DNA of 64,000 nucleotides from positions 33,371,520 to 33,435,519 of the forward strand of contig NC_080546.1 in the NCBI RefSeq assembly GCF_028640845.1, given 5' to 3'. The stretch comes from Ahaetulla prasina. Taxonomy: Eukaryota; Chordata; Lepidosauria; Squamata; Colubridae. Shown one piece after another: positions 1 to 11,211 of the stretch. Position 1 is the first letter of the stretch, and every line of letters begins with the position of its first letter. The position numbers and the translations under genes were made by a program. A model generated the notes under the pieces. It made no database searches. It saw nothing but the letters and a program-made list of their open reading frames with translations, and was not told the DNA's origin.

Positions 1-1149
1 ATTTATATGATTGTTAGAAACATGAGCTATTTTATGTTTTCTTAGTTCATTTCTCACTCACATTGGCACAACCATGACATAACAATCACATTTTGTGGTC
101 ATGCAGTATATGTCTTGTTTTGTATCCTTCCTATAATTTTATAGGAATTTATACCGATTTTGGAAAATAACCAGTTACAAAACAAAAGCAAATTCAGTGT
201 ATTTTATTATGTCTCCTCCTCAATTGATCTATAAGGTAGCTATGTTAATATGACTGACTCCATTTTGTTTTCGGTAGTTGTTTGACTCTTGATTGAGATG
301 TCTCCATTTTGGGAAAGAGTACATAGTACATGCCATATTCAGAGCTAATCAGCATCTGAACAGTCCTCCTTCAGCACCAGATGGACCCTACTTGGGGTTT
401 TGGTACATGTTGTTTGGGGCTTTTTGTTGAAAAGACAGGACAATTTTGGCCTTGGAACAGATTGTACCTAGACATTTAGGTCAGGAGATGAGATCTGCAG
501 TTGTTCGTATTTTGTTTTTGTTTTTGTGAATATTGTTTTTGGGAGTGTGGTTATTGTTTTATCCCTGGTGCACAGTATTTATTAACAGTTAATTAATGTT
601 GTGGTTTTCATCTTTTAATCCACATATCCCAAAGCTATGTGTGTGCAAAGTGTAGTGATATAAATCAAACAAAAGAATAAATGAATAAATAAATAATGTT
701 GAAAATATCCCCAATGTGACTAATGAGGACAATATAGCAATAGCACTTAAGACTGATATACCGCTTTACAGCCCTCTCTAAGCAGTTTACAGAGTCAGCA
801 TATTGCTCCCAATAATCTGGGTCCTCGTTTTACCGACCTCAGAAAGATGGAAGTGCCTGGTGAGACTCAAACTGCCAAATTGCAGGCAGCTGGCAGTTAG
901 CAGAAGTAGCCTGAAGTACTGCACTCTAACCATGGTGCCGTCATGGCTCTTATACTCTGTAGGTCACTCAGAACAACAAATCAGGACAACATATACAGTA
1001 ATTATATGGTTAGACTGTATGTTTCTACATAAAGGCTTGAGTTTTACAGTTCCTAAGTAAAGAAAGGATTTTAATTATGGTAGGGATAGGCCTATCATCA
1101 GAAATGTTTTTATACTTTCAACTCTCACACTTTCAATGCATCTTGGTAC
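1..1149 (-). other. DCLK2: DCLK2 intron downstream of exon 14 (partial)
   Basis: Intronic sequence with no coding exon found. It holds a SINE at about 731-951. The stretch 230-700, with a GTTTTT-rich tract and a terminal AATAAATAAATAAAT run, looks like an old repeat that I cannot classify. Confidence 0.7.
731..951 (-). repeat. tRNA-derived SINE, 'CTATTGCTATT' tail family
   Basis: The minus strand starts with an A-box region (GAGCCATGACGGCACCATGG then TTAGAGTGCAGTA), passes through a degraded B-box (TTTGAGTCTCACCAGG) and ends in AGCGGTATATCAG...AAGTGCTATTGCTATA. The same family recurs at 20538-20705, 23345-23595, 35561-35801, 38498-38714 and 53897-54015. Confidence 0.8.
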
Positions 1150-1246
1150 CTTAGCAGAGTCAGTGATGTTATCCCAATATGGAGAAGGAAATTCTAGCTT
1201 TCCAATTAAGATCTGATCAAAAAGATCTTCTTGTATGTTGTTCTCA
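1150..1246 (-). CDS. DCLK2: DCLK2 visible exon 14: kinase C-lobe, last exon in window
   Basis: 97 nt with acceptor TTGATCCGCAG|TGAGAA and donor GCTAAG|GTACCA. It encodes (S)[18 protein letters not shown] then [22 protein letters not shown] is specific to DCLK2, where DCLK1 has a GDDQEVLF-type sequence. It ends in phase 0. The next exon of the C-lobe and the C-terminal tail are not present in 1-1149, so the gene continues past the left edge. Confidence 0.95.
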
Positions 1247-1928
<682 letters not shown>

Positions 1929-2016
1929 TTAAATATAGAATAGAATAGAATTTTTTTTTTATATAATGTATATAATGTATACTATACATTATACACTATA
2001 CAATACTATACACTAT

Positions 2017-2019
<3 letters not shown>

Positions 2020-2095
<76 letters not shown>
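2020..2095. repeat. (TA)n microsatellite
   Basis: An uninterrupted TA run of about 38 units, flanked on both sides (1965-2019 and 2096-2152) by imperfect TATAC and TAATA derivatives. It is self-complementary and may be polymorphic or hard to assemble. Confidence 0.95.
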
Positions 2096-2102
<7 letters not shown>

Positions 2103-2298
2103 TATTATATATATAATAATATATAATGTATATATAATATAATATATTTTTCTTTAAGTTTCTCTAATATTCACAGAACATTAAATGCTTTCCTTCCATT
2201 GATATTCCTATTGCTGCATATCCTGTTTACATTTTGTAGCCATTTAATTATGCTGTTTCACTTGTTTAGTTTGTGAATATTTCAATTGCGCTATATAC

Positions 2299-2309
2299 AT
2301 ATACATACA

Positions 2310-2342
<33 letters not shown>
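2299..2342. repeat. (CATA)n microsatellite
   Basis: About ten CATA units that run directly into the left arm of the palindrome at 2345. The right end of the palindrome continues ACCTACATACA, so the microsatellite may have grown from the element's own terminal sequence. Confidence 0.9.
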
Positions 2343-2344
<2 letters not shown>

Positions 2345-2345
<1 letters not shown>

Positions 2346-2674
2346 GGTCTTTGGTTGTTCGGGTTTTCTCCCGTGTAAAATTGGAAGTGTCTTGGCGATG
2401 TTTCGACGAAGTCTCATTCGTCATCTTCAGGCTTCAGCTTCGTGCTTCAGGGAGCAATGTGTGATCGCAGCTGTTTCTTCCTTTTAACTGCTAGTTAAAA
2501 CCTTTTAACTGCTAGTTAAAACCACTAGCAGTTAAAAGGAAGAAACAGCTGCGATCACACATTGCTCCCAGAAGCACGAAGCTGAAGCCTGAAGATGACG
2601 AATGAGACTTCGTCGAAACGTCACCAAGACACTTCCAATTTTACACGGGAGAAAACCCGAACAACCAAAGACCT
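2345..2674. repeat. 330-bp near-perfect palindrome (possible Penelope-type terminal repeat)
   Basis: Two 151-nt arms, 2345-2495 and 2524-2674, are reverse complements with about three mismatches and no indels, separated by a 28-nt loop. CCTTTTAACTGCTAGT occurs twice in tandem, at 2480-2495 (arm) and 2501-2516 (loop). On the plus strand of the right arm, GACGAATGAGACTTCGTC is itself a 6-bp hairpin followed by GAAACGTC. I infer an inverted terminal repeat of a Penelope-like element from this GAATGAG..CGAAAC pattern and the terminal AACCAAAGACCTACATACA. That assignment is tentative. Confidence 0.75.
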
Positions 2675-2712
2675 ACATACAAACAGCCGTGAAAACCTCA
2701 GAAAATAAATAA

Positions 2713-2713
<1 letters not shown>

Positions 2714-2755
<42 letters not shown>
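2714..2755. repeat. (CA)n microsatellite after the palindrome
   Basis: About 20 CA units following AAATAAATAAATA. It probably marks the end of the element that carries the palindrome. Confidence 0.9.
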
Positions 2756-2758
<3 letters not shown>

Positions 2759-3359
2759 ATTTTTAGTTTTGTTTTAAGCTTTTCAAATTCAATGAAATTT
2801 CTAAATATGCCACCTTGTTTTTGTAGTGCTTTGAACTATGATGCTTATTTGAAAATATTGAAACCAATTAGGTATTTTGACCATATTAAGGAAAGAGTTT
2901 TGAATGACTTCATATTTTAAAATTAAAGTTTAAAGCTTATGATCAGGATTCAACTGACCACTTTTTACTTTTTTGCCTACATGCCTTTACTAAAATAAAT
3001 ATTTAATATTGAAGTAAAGGTATAGCCTGGGCTTACTATTTTTAATATTTGTCCCATGCTATATATAATTGATCTATTTTGCACTTAACCTTTCTACTTG
3101 TATCTATCAGAAACTGAAAAAAATCACTTCAGTAAGTAAACTGCAAATTTAAGATTATACCTAACAAACCTCTTATTTACAAAATTTGATAAGCTGCAGT
3201 TTGCAACAGGCTTTTAGACAAGTTCTTAGAATAAATTAAAAATATTAACAATACCTGTTCAGACTGCTAGGAACAGATCACATTTAGTTTTTTTAAAATA
3301 ACATTAACATTATTTGTGGACCAAGAAGACCAAAACTCTATTTTAAAAGGAAATTTCAC

Positions 3360-3493
3360 CCTGTTTCTGCAATAATTTCTGGAGCCACATAGGTTGGTGT
3401 GCCACAGACTGTATAAAGAGGTCCTTCAACTACAGTGGCTAATCCAAAGTCTCCTAGCTTCAAGGATTTTGTCCCATCTGGATATTCACAAAC
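3360..3493 (-). CDS. DCLK2: DCLK2 visible exon 12: DFG and activation segment
   Basis: 134 nt with acceptor CCCCTCTCAG|GTTTGTG and donor ACAGG|GTGAAA. It begins [20 protein letters not shown] and continues [19 protein letters not shown]. It holds the DFG magnesium-binding motif, the activation loop with the T..CGTPTY P+1 region, and APE. The donor leaves the first two bases of Gly, completed in exon 13. Confidence 0.96.
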
Positions 3494-3712
3494 CTGAGAG
3501 GGGGAAAAAAAGATCATAAATCATATTGCGTAATTTGATAAGAACAATATCTAGTAATGTGGTTAGGCAATCTAGAATACCATGCATGTATTAAACTTCA
3601 GTAGAAGTATTTAGAAATAGGCTGACAAATAGTTGTTCAGTCTCTTCTTAGGCAGCATATATTTTATTCATTACACTAGTTTAAGTAGTTGAGCTAAAAT
3701 ACAATAATCTCT

Positions 3713-3784
3713 CTCTCCTTCCCCCTCCCCCTCCCCCTCTCCCTCCTTCCCTCTCTCTCTATACACACACACACACACACACAC
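3713..3784. repeat. Compound (CT)n/(CCCCCT)n/(CA)n microsatellite
   Basis: CTCTCTCC, then CCCTCCCC units, then TCTCTCTC, then about ten CA units. The run is strictly pyrimidine-rich up to the CA block. Confidence 0.9.
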
Positions 3785-4503
3785 TTTTTCCAATATAAAT
3801 AAGGAAAAACATCAATGACTGATAGCTTTGTAGGCAAATCATTTTTTCAGTTTTTGCTTTTTAAAGATTAATTGATCATACACCATAATAAATATTGATT
3901 GGTTGAATCATCCTTTTGCTTCGTTATCCATCGTGCCCAGCAACCCATAAAATATGTTTCCACATAGTAACTGAAATGTAGCAATTCTATAAATCCAGCA
4001 GATGGCAGCACATAGCTGTTTTTAGCTCATGTAAAACAACACACACAAACTCAACAGAAAACAAAAAAGAATTAAATAGGATCAAATCAAATGAAAATCT
4101 TTATCATGGTTATTGACATGCATAAAATAATGTAAAACAATAAAAATTTCATTAACACTAAAATCTATATGAAACTACACAATGGAATATAAATTGTATT
4201 AAGAGTGTATGTAGTATAGCATATTAATTAATATCTTGATAAACTTGATTTTACATTTAGACTAAAAAAGATATTCAGGTTTTATCCTGTAGTAAAATGA
4301 GCTTTATAATAACATATAATAATAAAAACTAAGGGGCTAAATAATGATACAAAAACAAAAACCTGCCCTTTTCTGATCTACTATTTCAGTTAAATCAAAA
4401 CATATTTACAGTCACAATCCAATCCAATCCAATCCAAGATAGATAATAGCTATCAGAGATGACAGTATTAATAATGACAATGATGTGAGATTCATTATGG
4501 TTG

Positions 4504-4860
4504 GAAGGTAAAGGTAAAGGTTTCCGTCGCACATATGGGCTAGTCGTTCCCAACTCTAGGGGGCGGTGCTCATCTCCGTTTCTAAGCCAAAGAACCAGCA
4601 CTGTCCGAAGACGTCTCTGTGGTCATGTGGCTGGCATGACTAAATGCCAAAGGCGCCTGGAACGCTGTTACCTTCCTACCAGGGTTGGTCCCTATTTTTC
4701 TACTTGCATTTTGTACATGCTTTTGCTTCTGCTGGTTGGCAGAAGCTGAGATAAGTAATGGGAACTCACCCCGTTACACGGCACTAGGGATTTGAACCGC
4801 TGAACTGCCGACCTTTCAAATGACAAGCTCAGCATCTTAGCCACTGAGCACTCTGCATCT
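4504..4860 (-). repeat. tRNA-derived squamate SINE ('GTAAAGG' tail family)
   Basis: The minus strand has a tRNA-like head at the right end (CAGTGGCTAAGATGC A-box; GGTTCAAATCCCTAG B-box). The body includes the CGGCAGTTCAGCGG and GGCATTTAGTCATGCCAG segments, and the left end is CCTTTACCTTTACC. A direct repeat, ATTATGGTTG, flanks it at 4494-4503 and 4863-4872, fitting LINE-driven insertion. Related copies are at 41678-42005 and 55339-55625. Confidence 0.85.
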
Positions 4861-5742
4861 TTATTATGGTTGTACAGCAAGCCTATTTATCTCTAAGACT
4901 ACACTTAGAAGTAGTACCGGTAGGTAGTTTACCCACAAGGTTTCCATGCTAAAAACACAAATGTAGCCACGGTGTATATTATTTATCTAATAGAAGATAT
5001 TGAATATGCAATTTATCAGGACATTAATCAAAGATTTGAGGAGGGGATTCAATACTGAATTTCTAAGATCTCTCTAAAAATCCCAATATAACAGTACATG
5101 TGTCAAGAACTCAATGGCTCCTGCATCACACAGACGAACCCTTTCTGCATAGGCAAACTTGTTCAACTTACCTTCAAGGACTGCTGATAGTAAAATATTA
5201 AATTGCAGCACGTGTAGTAGCTTCAGTGCTGCTGCCCAGAAGTTCAGTAGACTAGTCTTGTCCTAGCCTTCCAGAGGCCAGGTAGACCGGTCCCACCATC
5301 ATTGCCAGAGGGCATCGAGAAAAGTCAAACTGGCAGGAAATCAGAAATAATTTCCACTTCCAATGCTTTTATTGCTCTCAGTAATTCTGTTTGTTTACTT
5401 AGGTAAGAAAATATTTCTGAAATGATGACCTAGTAGCATATAAAGCTTTGTTAGGTTTACTTTTCAATTAAATGTTGCAGCATCAAACCTGACTTACAAT
5501 ACAGCAACTTGTTCTGCTTTGGAGCTAAACGGTTTTCTTCTAATCATTCTACAAAGTATAAGTGCCTAACTTAGATTTTGCTAATTATATTTATTGGCCA
5601 CACCTTCTTTCTTATATTTTTAAAAAACAGGGATAATAATAGCCATAAATTGGGCAGATCTGTTGATAAAAATGAAAAGGGAAGATAGAAATTGGATAAT
5701 AGAGATCAGAATTGGTTCTTAGCTAGACTGGTAAATTAAAAA

Positions 5743-5744
5743 TA

Positions 5745-5786
<42 letters not shown>

Positions 5787-5790
5787 CACA
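5743..5790. repeat. (CT)n(CA)n microsatellite
   Basis: About 14 CT units followed by CA units. The next bases, CTGGGACAAAGACAGTAGCA, do not fit any repeat I can name. Confidence 0.9.
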
Positions 5791-5879
5791 CACCTGGGAC
5801 AAAGACAGTAGCAAACCACTTCTGTATTACTATCAAGAAGAGTACTTGAACACATTCATGCATTTACTATAAACTAATC

Positions 5880-6595
5880 TGGACTCAAGGGAGTCCAGGC
5901 AAGAAAAATGTACAGGTGCATAATAGGTGGCATCTGTCTCAATAGTAACAACTGTGAGAAGGATCTTGGAGTCCTAGTGGACAATCACTGAAATATGAGC
6001 CAGCAGTGTGCAGCAGCTGCCAAAAAAGCCAACACAGCCCTACGCTGCATTAACAGAAGGATAGAATCAGGATTATGTGAAGTGTTAGTACCACTATACT
6101 AACTTGCTAAGTCCACACTTGGAATATTGCATCCAGTTTTGGTCACCACAATGTAAAAAAGATGCTGAGACTGAGTGCAGAGAAGAGCAACAAAGATAAT
6201 TAGGGGACTGGAGGCCAAAACATATGAAAAATGGTTGCAGGAATTGGGTATGTCTAGTTTAATGAAAAGAAGGATTAGGGATGAAATGATAGCAATGTTC
6301 CAATATTTCAAGGGGCTGCCACAAGGAAGAGGGGAGTCAACCTATTTTCCAAACCACCTGAAGGCAGAACAAGAAGCAATGGATAGAAACTAATCAAGGA
6401 GAGAACCAATCTAGAAATAAGGAGAACTTTCCCAACAGAACAATTAATCAGTGGAACAAGTTGCCTCCAGAAGTTGTGACTGTACCAACGCTGAAAGTTT
6501 TAAAGAAGATTGGACAACATTTATTTGAATGCTTGAGCAGGGGTTGGACTAGAAGATCTCCCAGGTCCCTTCCAACGCTGTCATTCTGACTCAGA
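5880..6595 (+). repeat. CR1 LINE 3' fragment
   Basis: It shows the reverse-transcriptase C-terminal coding remnant of CR1 (GGAATATTGCATCCAGTTTTGG, TGCAGAGAAGAGCAAC, GGTTGCAGGAATTGGGTATG) and the characteristic 3' end GACTAGAAGATCTCCCAGGT then CCCTTCCAACGCTGTCATTC. The frame is broken by several stops, so it is an old 5'-truncated copy. Antisense-oriented copies of the same region are at 14815-15188 and 29646-29922. Confidence 0.88.
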
Positions 6596-7265
6596 CTTTT
6601 ACCAGTAGTTGATTTTATAACACACATGAATATATTTTAAAGATAATTTATGTTAGGAACTATTGTGTCAAATATATATGTTTAATATTTTTAATCCTCT
6701 AAGAGAAGACAGCATCTGTCCCTGTTTATACATGATTTCACACTAAATTGTAAAATAAGCTTGAAAGTTTATATTCCGTTGTACTTGATATCAGTATTAC
6801 TTTGAAGCAGATAGGATCACAGCTGCCATTATGACCAAACATACAATTTGTTCTTGCTTGTTAGAAATTTAATATAATGAAATAATTTCCAGGGGTGCTA
6901 GTCTGATATAGCATAGATAGCCAAGAGACCTTGTCACTTTACACACTGACAAGTGAATTATGTTACACAGTATTTGAGGAGATAGTAAACAAGCTGATCA
7001 GAGGTAATGAATGCAGAAAGCACAGACACTAACTTGACAAGAGCTATTCCCCAATGCTTATTAATTAAAACAGACATTCTTCAACTGGTGATCAATAAAC
7101 TGAATTTTGCTTCAAGGCATAGAGCAAGAAAGAATTAAATTAGAACAATTACTAAAGGCTTATAAAACATTTACAAAACCAAAAATCCACTGTTTTTGGC
7201 TAACACAGATGGACAAGGAAAATTCATCATACATTCCTTTTTCAGGAATAAGGGGGAGAAGGATT

Positions 7266-7501
7266 GTGTTACTTTTATTCATTTATATCCCACCTTTATT
7301 ATTTTAGCAAATAACAAGATGGTGAACATATCCCCACTAGGAAGATTTTCTCCACAACAGTCACCCTGTAGTGTAGGATAGACTGAGAGTGTGTGATTGG
7401 CCAACATCACCCAGCTGGCTCTCATGACTAAGACAGAATCTGAACTCAATGGTTCCTGTTTTCTAACTTGAGGTCTTAATCACTAGACCAAATTAGCTCT
7501 A
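7266..7501 (-). repeat. tRNA-derived SINE, Sauria-like head
   Basis: On the minus strand, AGAGCTAATTTGGTCTAGTG and TTAAGACCTCAAGTTAG form the A-box side, and the B-box is in GAGTTCAGATTCTGTC. Then comes the CAGCTGGGTGATG body and a tail reading AATAAAGGTGGGATATAAAT. Squamate SINEs of this kind read 'CAGCTGG..GACCTTGGGCCA' and 'AAAGGCGGGATATAAAT'. The family name is inferred. Confidence 0.7.
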
Positions 7502-7589
7502 ATTCATTGTGTTACCTACTGTCATCTGGTGCCCTTTTGAATATCAAAAAAGCAGCATTAAAAATTAATGCATAAAATGTTGATGGGAG

Positions 7590-8430
7590 TTTAGGAAATT
7601 GTATGGATATTTACTAGAGGTTAAATTGGAGGAAGAACAAGTAAAAGAGACAATGATTTCTTGAGGGAAGAATTTTGGTTATGGGATGGTTATGGGATAG
7701 GTTTGGTTATGGGACTTAGATGCATGGCAGAAACTTTGGATATATAATTATAAATTGACATTGTCTACAGCATATAAAGAGAACTTGTATAAGATGTTTT
7801 ACAGGTGGCACTTACCCCTGACAAGAATTGCCAGAATGTCTAAGGATAAATCTGAAAAATGCTGGAAGTGTCATCAGATACCTGGATCATATTAGCACAT
7901 GTGGTGGACATGCGCTGAAGCGAAAAGATATTGGACTAAAATACACACGTGGTTGGAGAAAATGATCAAAAAACATATTGACTTTAAGCCAGAAGTGTTT
8001 TTGCTTGGAATTTTACCTGAAACATACGCTAGAGATGTTAAATATTTGATTGTGAATATTATTACAGCAGCTAGGATTGCGTTTGCTAAAAATCGGAAAA
8101 ATGAGAAATTACCCTCGCAAGATGAAATTATTAGGAAGATGATGGAATGTGCAGAGATGAGTAAATTGACATTCGAAATTAGAGATCAAGAAGATAAGCA
8201 ATACTACAAAATATGGGAGCTATTTCATTATTGGCTAGAAGGAAAGATATGCTAGAAAAGACCCAGATTGAATAAGAGATCTAGAAGATATAAGACACAT
8301 GAATGAAAGAGATGTTTATCTTGAGATTGCACGAGAAGATATGTAAACACCCCACCAACACATTGTAATTGGTTTGATGAGACTTTTATGTTTGTTTGTT
8401 GTCAAAAATAAAAAAAAATATTTAAAAAAA
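7590..8430 (+). mobile_element. 5'-truncated L1 retrotransposon (ORF2 C-terminus and tail)
   Basis: About 840 bp bounded by a perfect target-site duplication, AAAATGTTGATGGGAG, at 7574-7589 and 8427-8442. The right copy overlaps the end of the A-rich tail. An open frame from 7899 encodes MWWTCAEAKRYWTKIHTWLE, then VFLLGILPE and AARIAFAKNRKN. This is the L1 ORF2p C-terminal CCHC-region pattern (CWKCHQ lies just upstream in a broken frame), with LLGI and the AARI.IA motif. The 118-residue frame ends at 8255 and is followed by a short 3' UTR. It is a dead fragment, not a host gene. Confidence 0.9.
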
Positions 8431-8899
8431 TGTTGATGGGAGGCAATTTTAAAAGGTCATGCCAACACCAGATGTATTCTTCCAAAATTTGAGTAAAGAG
8501 TGACTTAAAACAAGTGATGCTGTAATTTTTTTTTAATCAAAGTCCTTGAGTTTTCAATACTATATCTATGGGCAATGTTCAGTAAAACATAAGGTGCACA
8601 TAAGGTGCCAAATATGTTCAGTTATCATTGTCTTATAATATTTCTAAAGTCACAAGAACTTAAATGTTATTTTAAATCAGTAGTTTGCTAAAACATGATA
8701 AATTTTTTTAAAGGTGGCATCACCTTCTATGAATCTAAAACTTTTATTATTGCTAAAAGCAGGGGTAATATTTTCACTGATTTAAGATATTCTGTGAGAA
8801 TGACTGGACTACGCTCACAGCCTAACTCTGTAAAGAAATTGCTACTTAATACTACTTGCATGCTTTCTTAAAATAATATACAGAAAACAAGAAATATAC

Positions 8900-9046
8900 C
8901 AGAAGATTCTCAGGTTTGATGTCTCTGTGGACAATACTGAGACCATGAAGATATTTCAGTGCACTGGCTAGATTGTAGACCATTGCACTTCCATCACGCT
9001 CTGTGTACTTTGTTGAAGATGTAATAGCATCAAAGAGATCTCCTCC
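8900..9046 (-). CDS. DCLK2: DCLK2 visible exon 11: catalytic loop
   Basis: 147 nt (49 codons) with acceptor TTATTTCCAG|GGAGGA and donor CTTCTG|GTATAT. It begins [19 protein letters not shown] and ends with the catalytic loop [12 protein letters not shown], carrying the catalytic Asp in HRD, the Lys at DIK and the Asn that binds metal. It is in phase 0 at both ends. Confidence 0.97.
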
Positions 9047-11091
9047 CTGGAAATAAAAATGCCAATGAAAAATCAGAATTTACGTACAAAACTGTAAGTT
9101 ATGTCATAGTTGAAAGGAAATGAAAAATAAGTGAAACAATTTATACTATTAATTTTTTGGGATCATTGACTTAATTTAAGAGTTACAGTTAATTTAGAGT
9201 TTATTTAGAAAGATAATAATATTTGTATTGACAGTTCCATATGGAATGAGGTAGACAAAATAACAATAAAAAGTTATATATATCTTAGTCCCATAGAAAT
9301 GACTGAGTTTAGTTTGCAGAGCTGATTATTATTTATTACTCCCTTTCACTCCAGACTGAACCTGAATGGACAGAATCGTTTCACATGGCACCTAACACCA
9401 TCTTGTAGTGTTACCAGTACATGGGCTGAGGCTATGGATCCCAAGGAAGTGGGCAGACATCTCAGTGATCTTAGTTCTGCCTCTGACAGACTGGACCTTT
9501 GTACAGCCCCACCTGTCTTCCAGAGTGGGAACTGGAGTTTGATCCATGCTTGCTTGGGGGTGGGGGGAAGAGAGGTCCTCAAAAAATAACTGACTGATGG
9601 TTAATTACCGTATTTTTCAGAGTATAAGACACACTTTTTCTTCCCTAAAAGAGGGTGAAAATTTGGGTGTGTCTTATACATCTACCCGCTGACCCCCACC
9701 CTTGGCCTCTGCCTCCCAGCAATTTGCCTCCTTGCAGCAAACAGCCTGTTTCAGTTTCAGCTTCGGCACAGCCTGATTAGCACAAGCAGCTGATTGTCGG
9801 TTGGATCGGCCTCCCGACCATCAGCTGTTTCAGGCTGCAGGGATTGCCATTGCCTATTGCCACCTCCGTGCACCTCCAGCATGCCTACCGTTCCTGTCCT
9901 TATATTCCCTTTAGTTGTATTCATTTTGTTTTCAATTTATGTTTATATATATTATCTAATGTGTATTTGATGAAATAAATAAATAAAATAAAATAAATAA
10001 AATTTTTGGCCTCCGCTGTTTGCTGTTTGCTGCAAGGAGGCAAATTTCTGGGAGGCAGATTTTTTTTCTTGTGCTAATCAGGCTGTGCTGAAAATGAAAA
10101 TGAAAATGAAGCTTGCTGTTTGCTGTTTCCTGCAAGGAGGCAAATTGCTGGGAGGCAGAGGCAGATTTTTCCTCCCCAAAAAAGGTAGGTGCGTCTTATA
10201 GACTGGAGCATCTTTTATTCTGAAAAATACAGTATTTAGAGAGATGGTTGGGAGTTGATGGCATGATGTTCAATTGATTATGCTCCTATCAGAGCAGGTG
10301 GATAAGATGGTAGAAGTTATGGCATTATAGTAATACTTTCTGTTAAGATGTTAATCTATACACAGAACAGGCCTGAATTTGCTTCATTTTTACAATTTTA
10401 GTGGTTCCTATAATGTCTAGAAGATTCAGCAATCCATTATGATACTGCATATATGTAACGAAGATGAATTGGCTATAAAATAGTTTTAAAAGTTAAAAAC
10501 TTAGGTTTGCAGTTACTTTTACCAATCTGGGTACCTCCCAGATATAGTATATGGATTTCAATTCCCAGAATTTCTCATCATATATAAGCAGAATACAAGA
10601 ATTTTTAAGTATAGAATGAATTACTTGAAAACTATCTATTTTCATATATGAAAAAATATGGACAATATGAGATTTTTAGAATATAATGCAACAATTTCTG
10701 CTACACATATCAAGAAATATGGCAACCTAATATTAAACACAAAAATTCAAGAAAAAGCTATGAGGTTTCATGTTGAGCCTGTTATTTGTTTTCTAATCAG
10801 AATTTATTCCTCTAGTATTTTGTATACTTGGATAGAACATCAAGATGTTACTTTGTAAAAGCAAAATATTGTACAGTAACGTATGCCTGATTTTAGAAGC
10901 AATTTTGGTTTTGCATAATATTCAATCTCCAGCTATGATCTATCGTGGAGTGTGAAACAGAAAACTCATGGTATGTTCGTATATGACCACATAAATTTCC
11001 TGTTCAATAACAATCTGGAATATTTTCAGATCTCTGAAAAGCTCAACAGTATATTATACCATAATGGTAAAAAATAAACCTAAACCCTCAC
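9047..11091 (-). other. DCLK2: DCLK2 intron between exons 10 and 11
   Basis: A 2-kb intron. A TA-flanked MITE-like element occupies 9608-10232. The segment 9340-9590 has higher complexity and GC but matches nothing I know. The rest is plain AT-rich DNA. Confidence 0.8.
9608..10232. mobile_element. TA-flanked MITE, 'CCGTATTTTTCAGAGTATAAGAC' family
   Basis: Terminal inverted repeats CCGTATTTTTCAGAGTATAA on the left and, reversed, CTGTATTTTTCAGAATAAAA on the right, with a TA dinucleotide on each side (9606-9607, 10233-10234). This suggests a Tc1/mariner-type target. GTGTGTCTTATACATC on the left and GGTGCGTCTTATAGAC on the right are subterminal matches. The inner part has two AATTGCTGGGAGGCAGA-like copies and an AAATAAATAAATAAAATAAA tail of a nested fragment near 9900-10005. 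Confidence 0.7.
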
Positions 11092-11211
11092 CTTGACCAA
11101 TTCCATCACCAAATATAACTCAGTCGCAGTATCCATTTCCTCTACTAGCATAATAATATTGGGATGTTTCACTCGGCGTAGAATTGACACTTCGTTTTCA
11201 ATCAAGTGTTC
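11092..11211 (-). CDS. DCLK2: DCLK2 visible exon 10: helix C and hinge
   Basis: 120 nt (40 codons) with acceptor AATACATAG|GAACAC and donor GTCAAG|GTGAGG. It encodes [20 protein letters not shown], then [20 protein letters not shown]. Helix C carries the Glu that pairs with the catalytic Lys (IENEVS), and LVMELVK is the gatekeeper and hinge. It is in phase 0 at both ends. Confidence 0.96.

Larger units (their letters stand above)
3494..8899 (-). other. DCLK2: DCLK2 intron between exons 11 and 12
   Basis: A 5.4-kb intron. Recognised repeats are microsatellites at 3713-3784 and 5743-5790, SINEs at 4504-4860 and 7266-7501, CR1 at about 5880-6595 and L1 at 7590-8430. The stretches 3790-4500, 4870-5740, 6600-7260 and 8443-8899 hold nothing I can identify. 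Confidence 0.8.

Noticed and set aside
7899..8255. 118-codon open frame as a host gene
   Set aside because: It matches the L1 ORF2 C-terminal pattern and lies inside a TSD-bounded L1 fragment.
9346..9582. 78-codon minus-strand frame with moderate GC
   Set aside because: No splice sites consistent with DCLK2, no recognisable domain, and it adjoins a MITE; more likely an old repeat.
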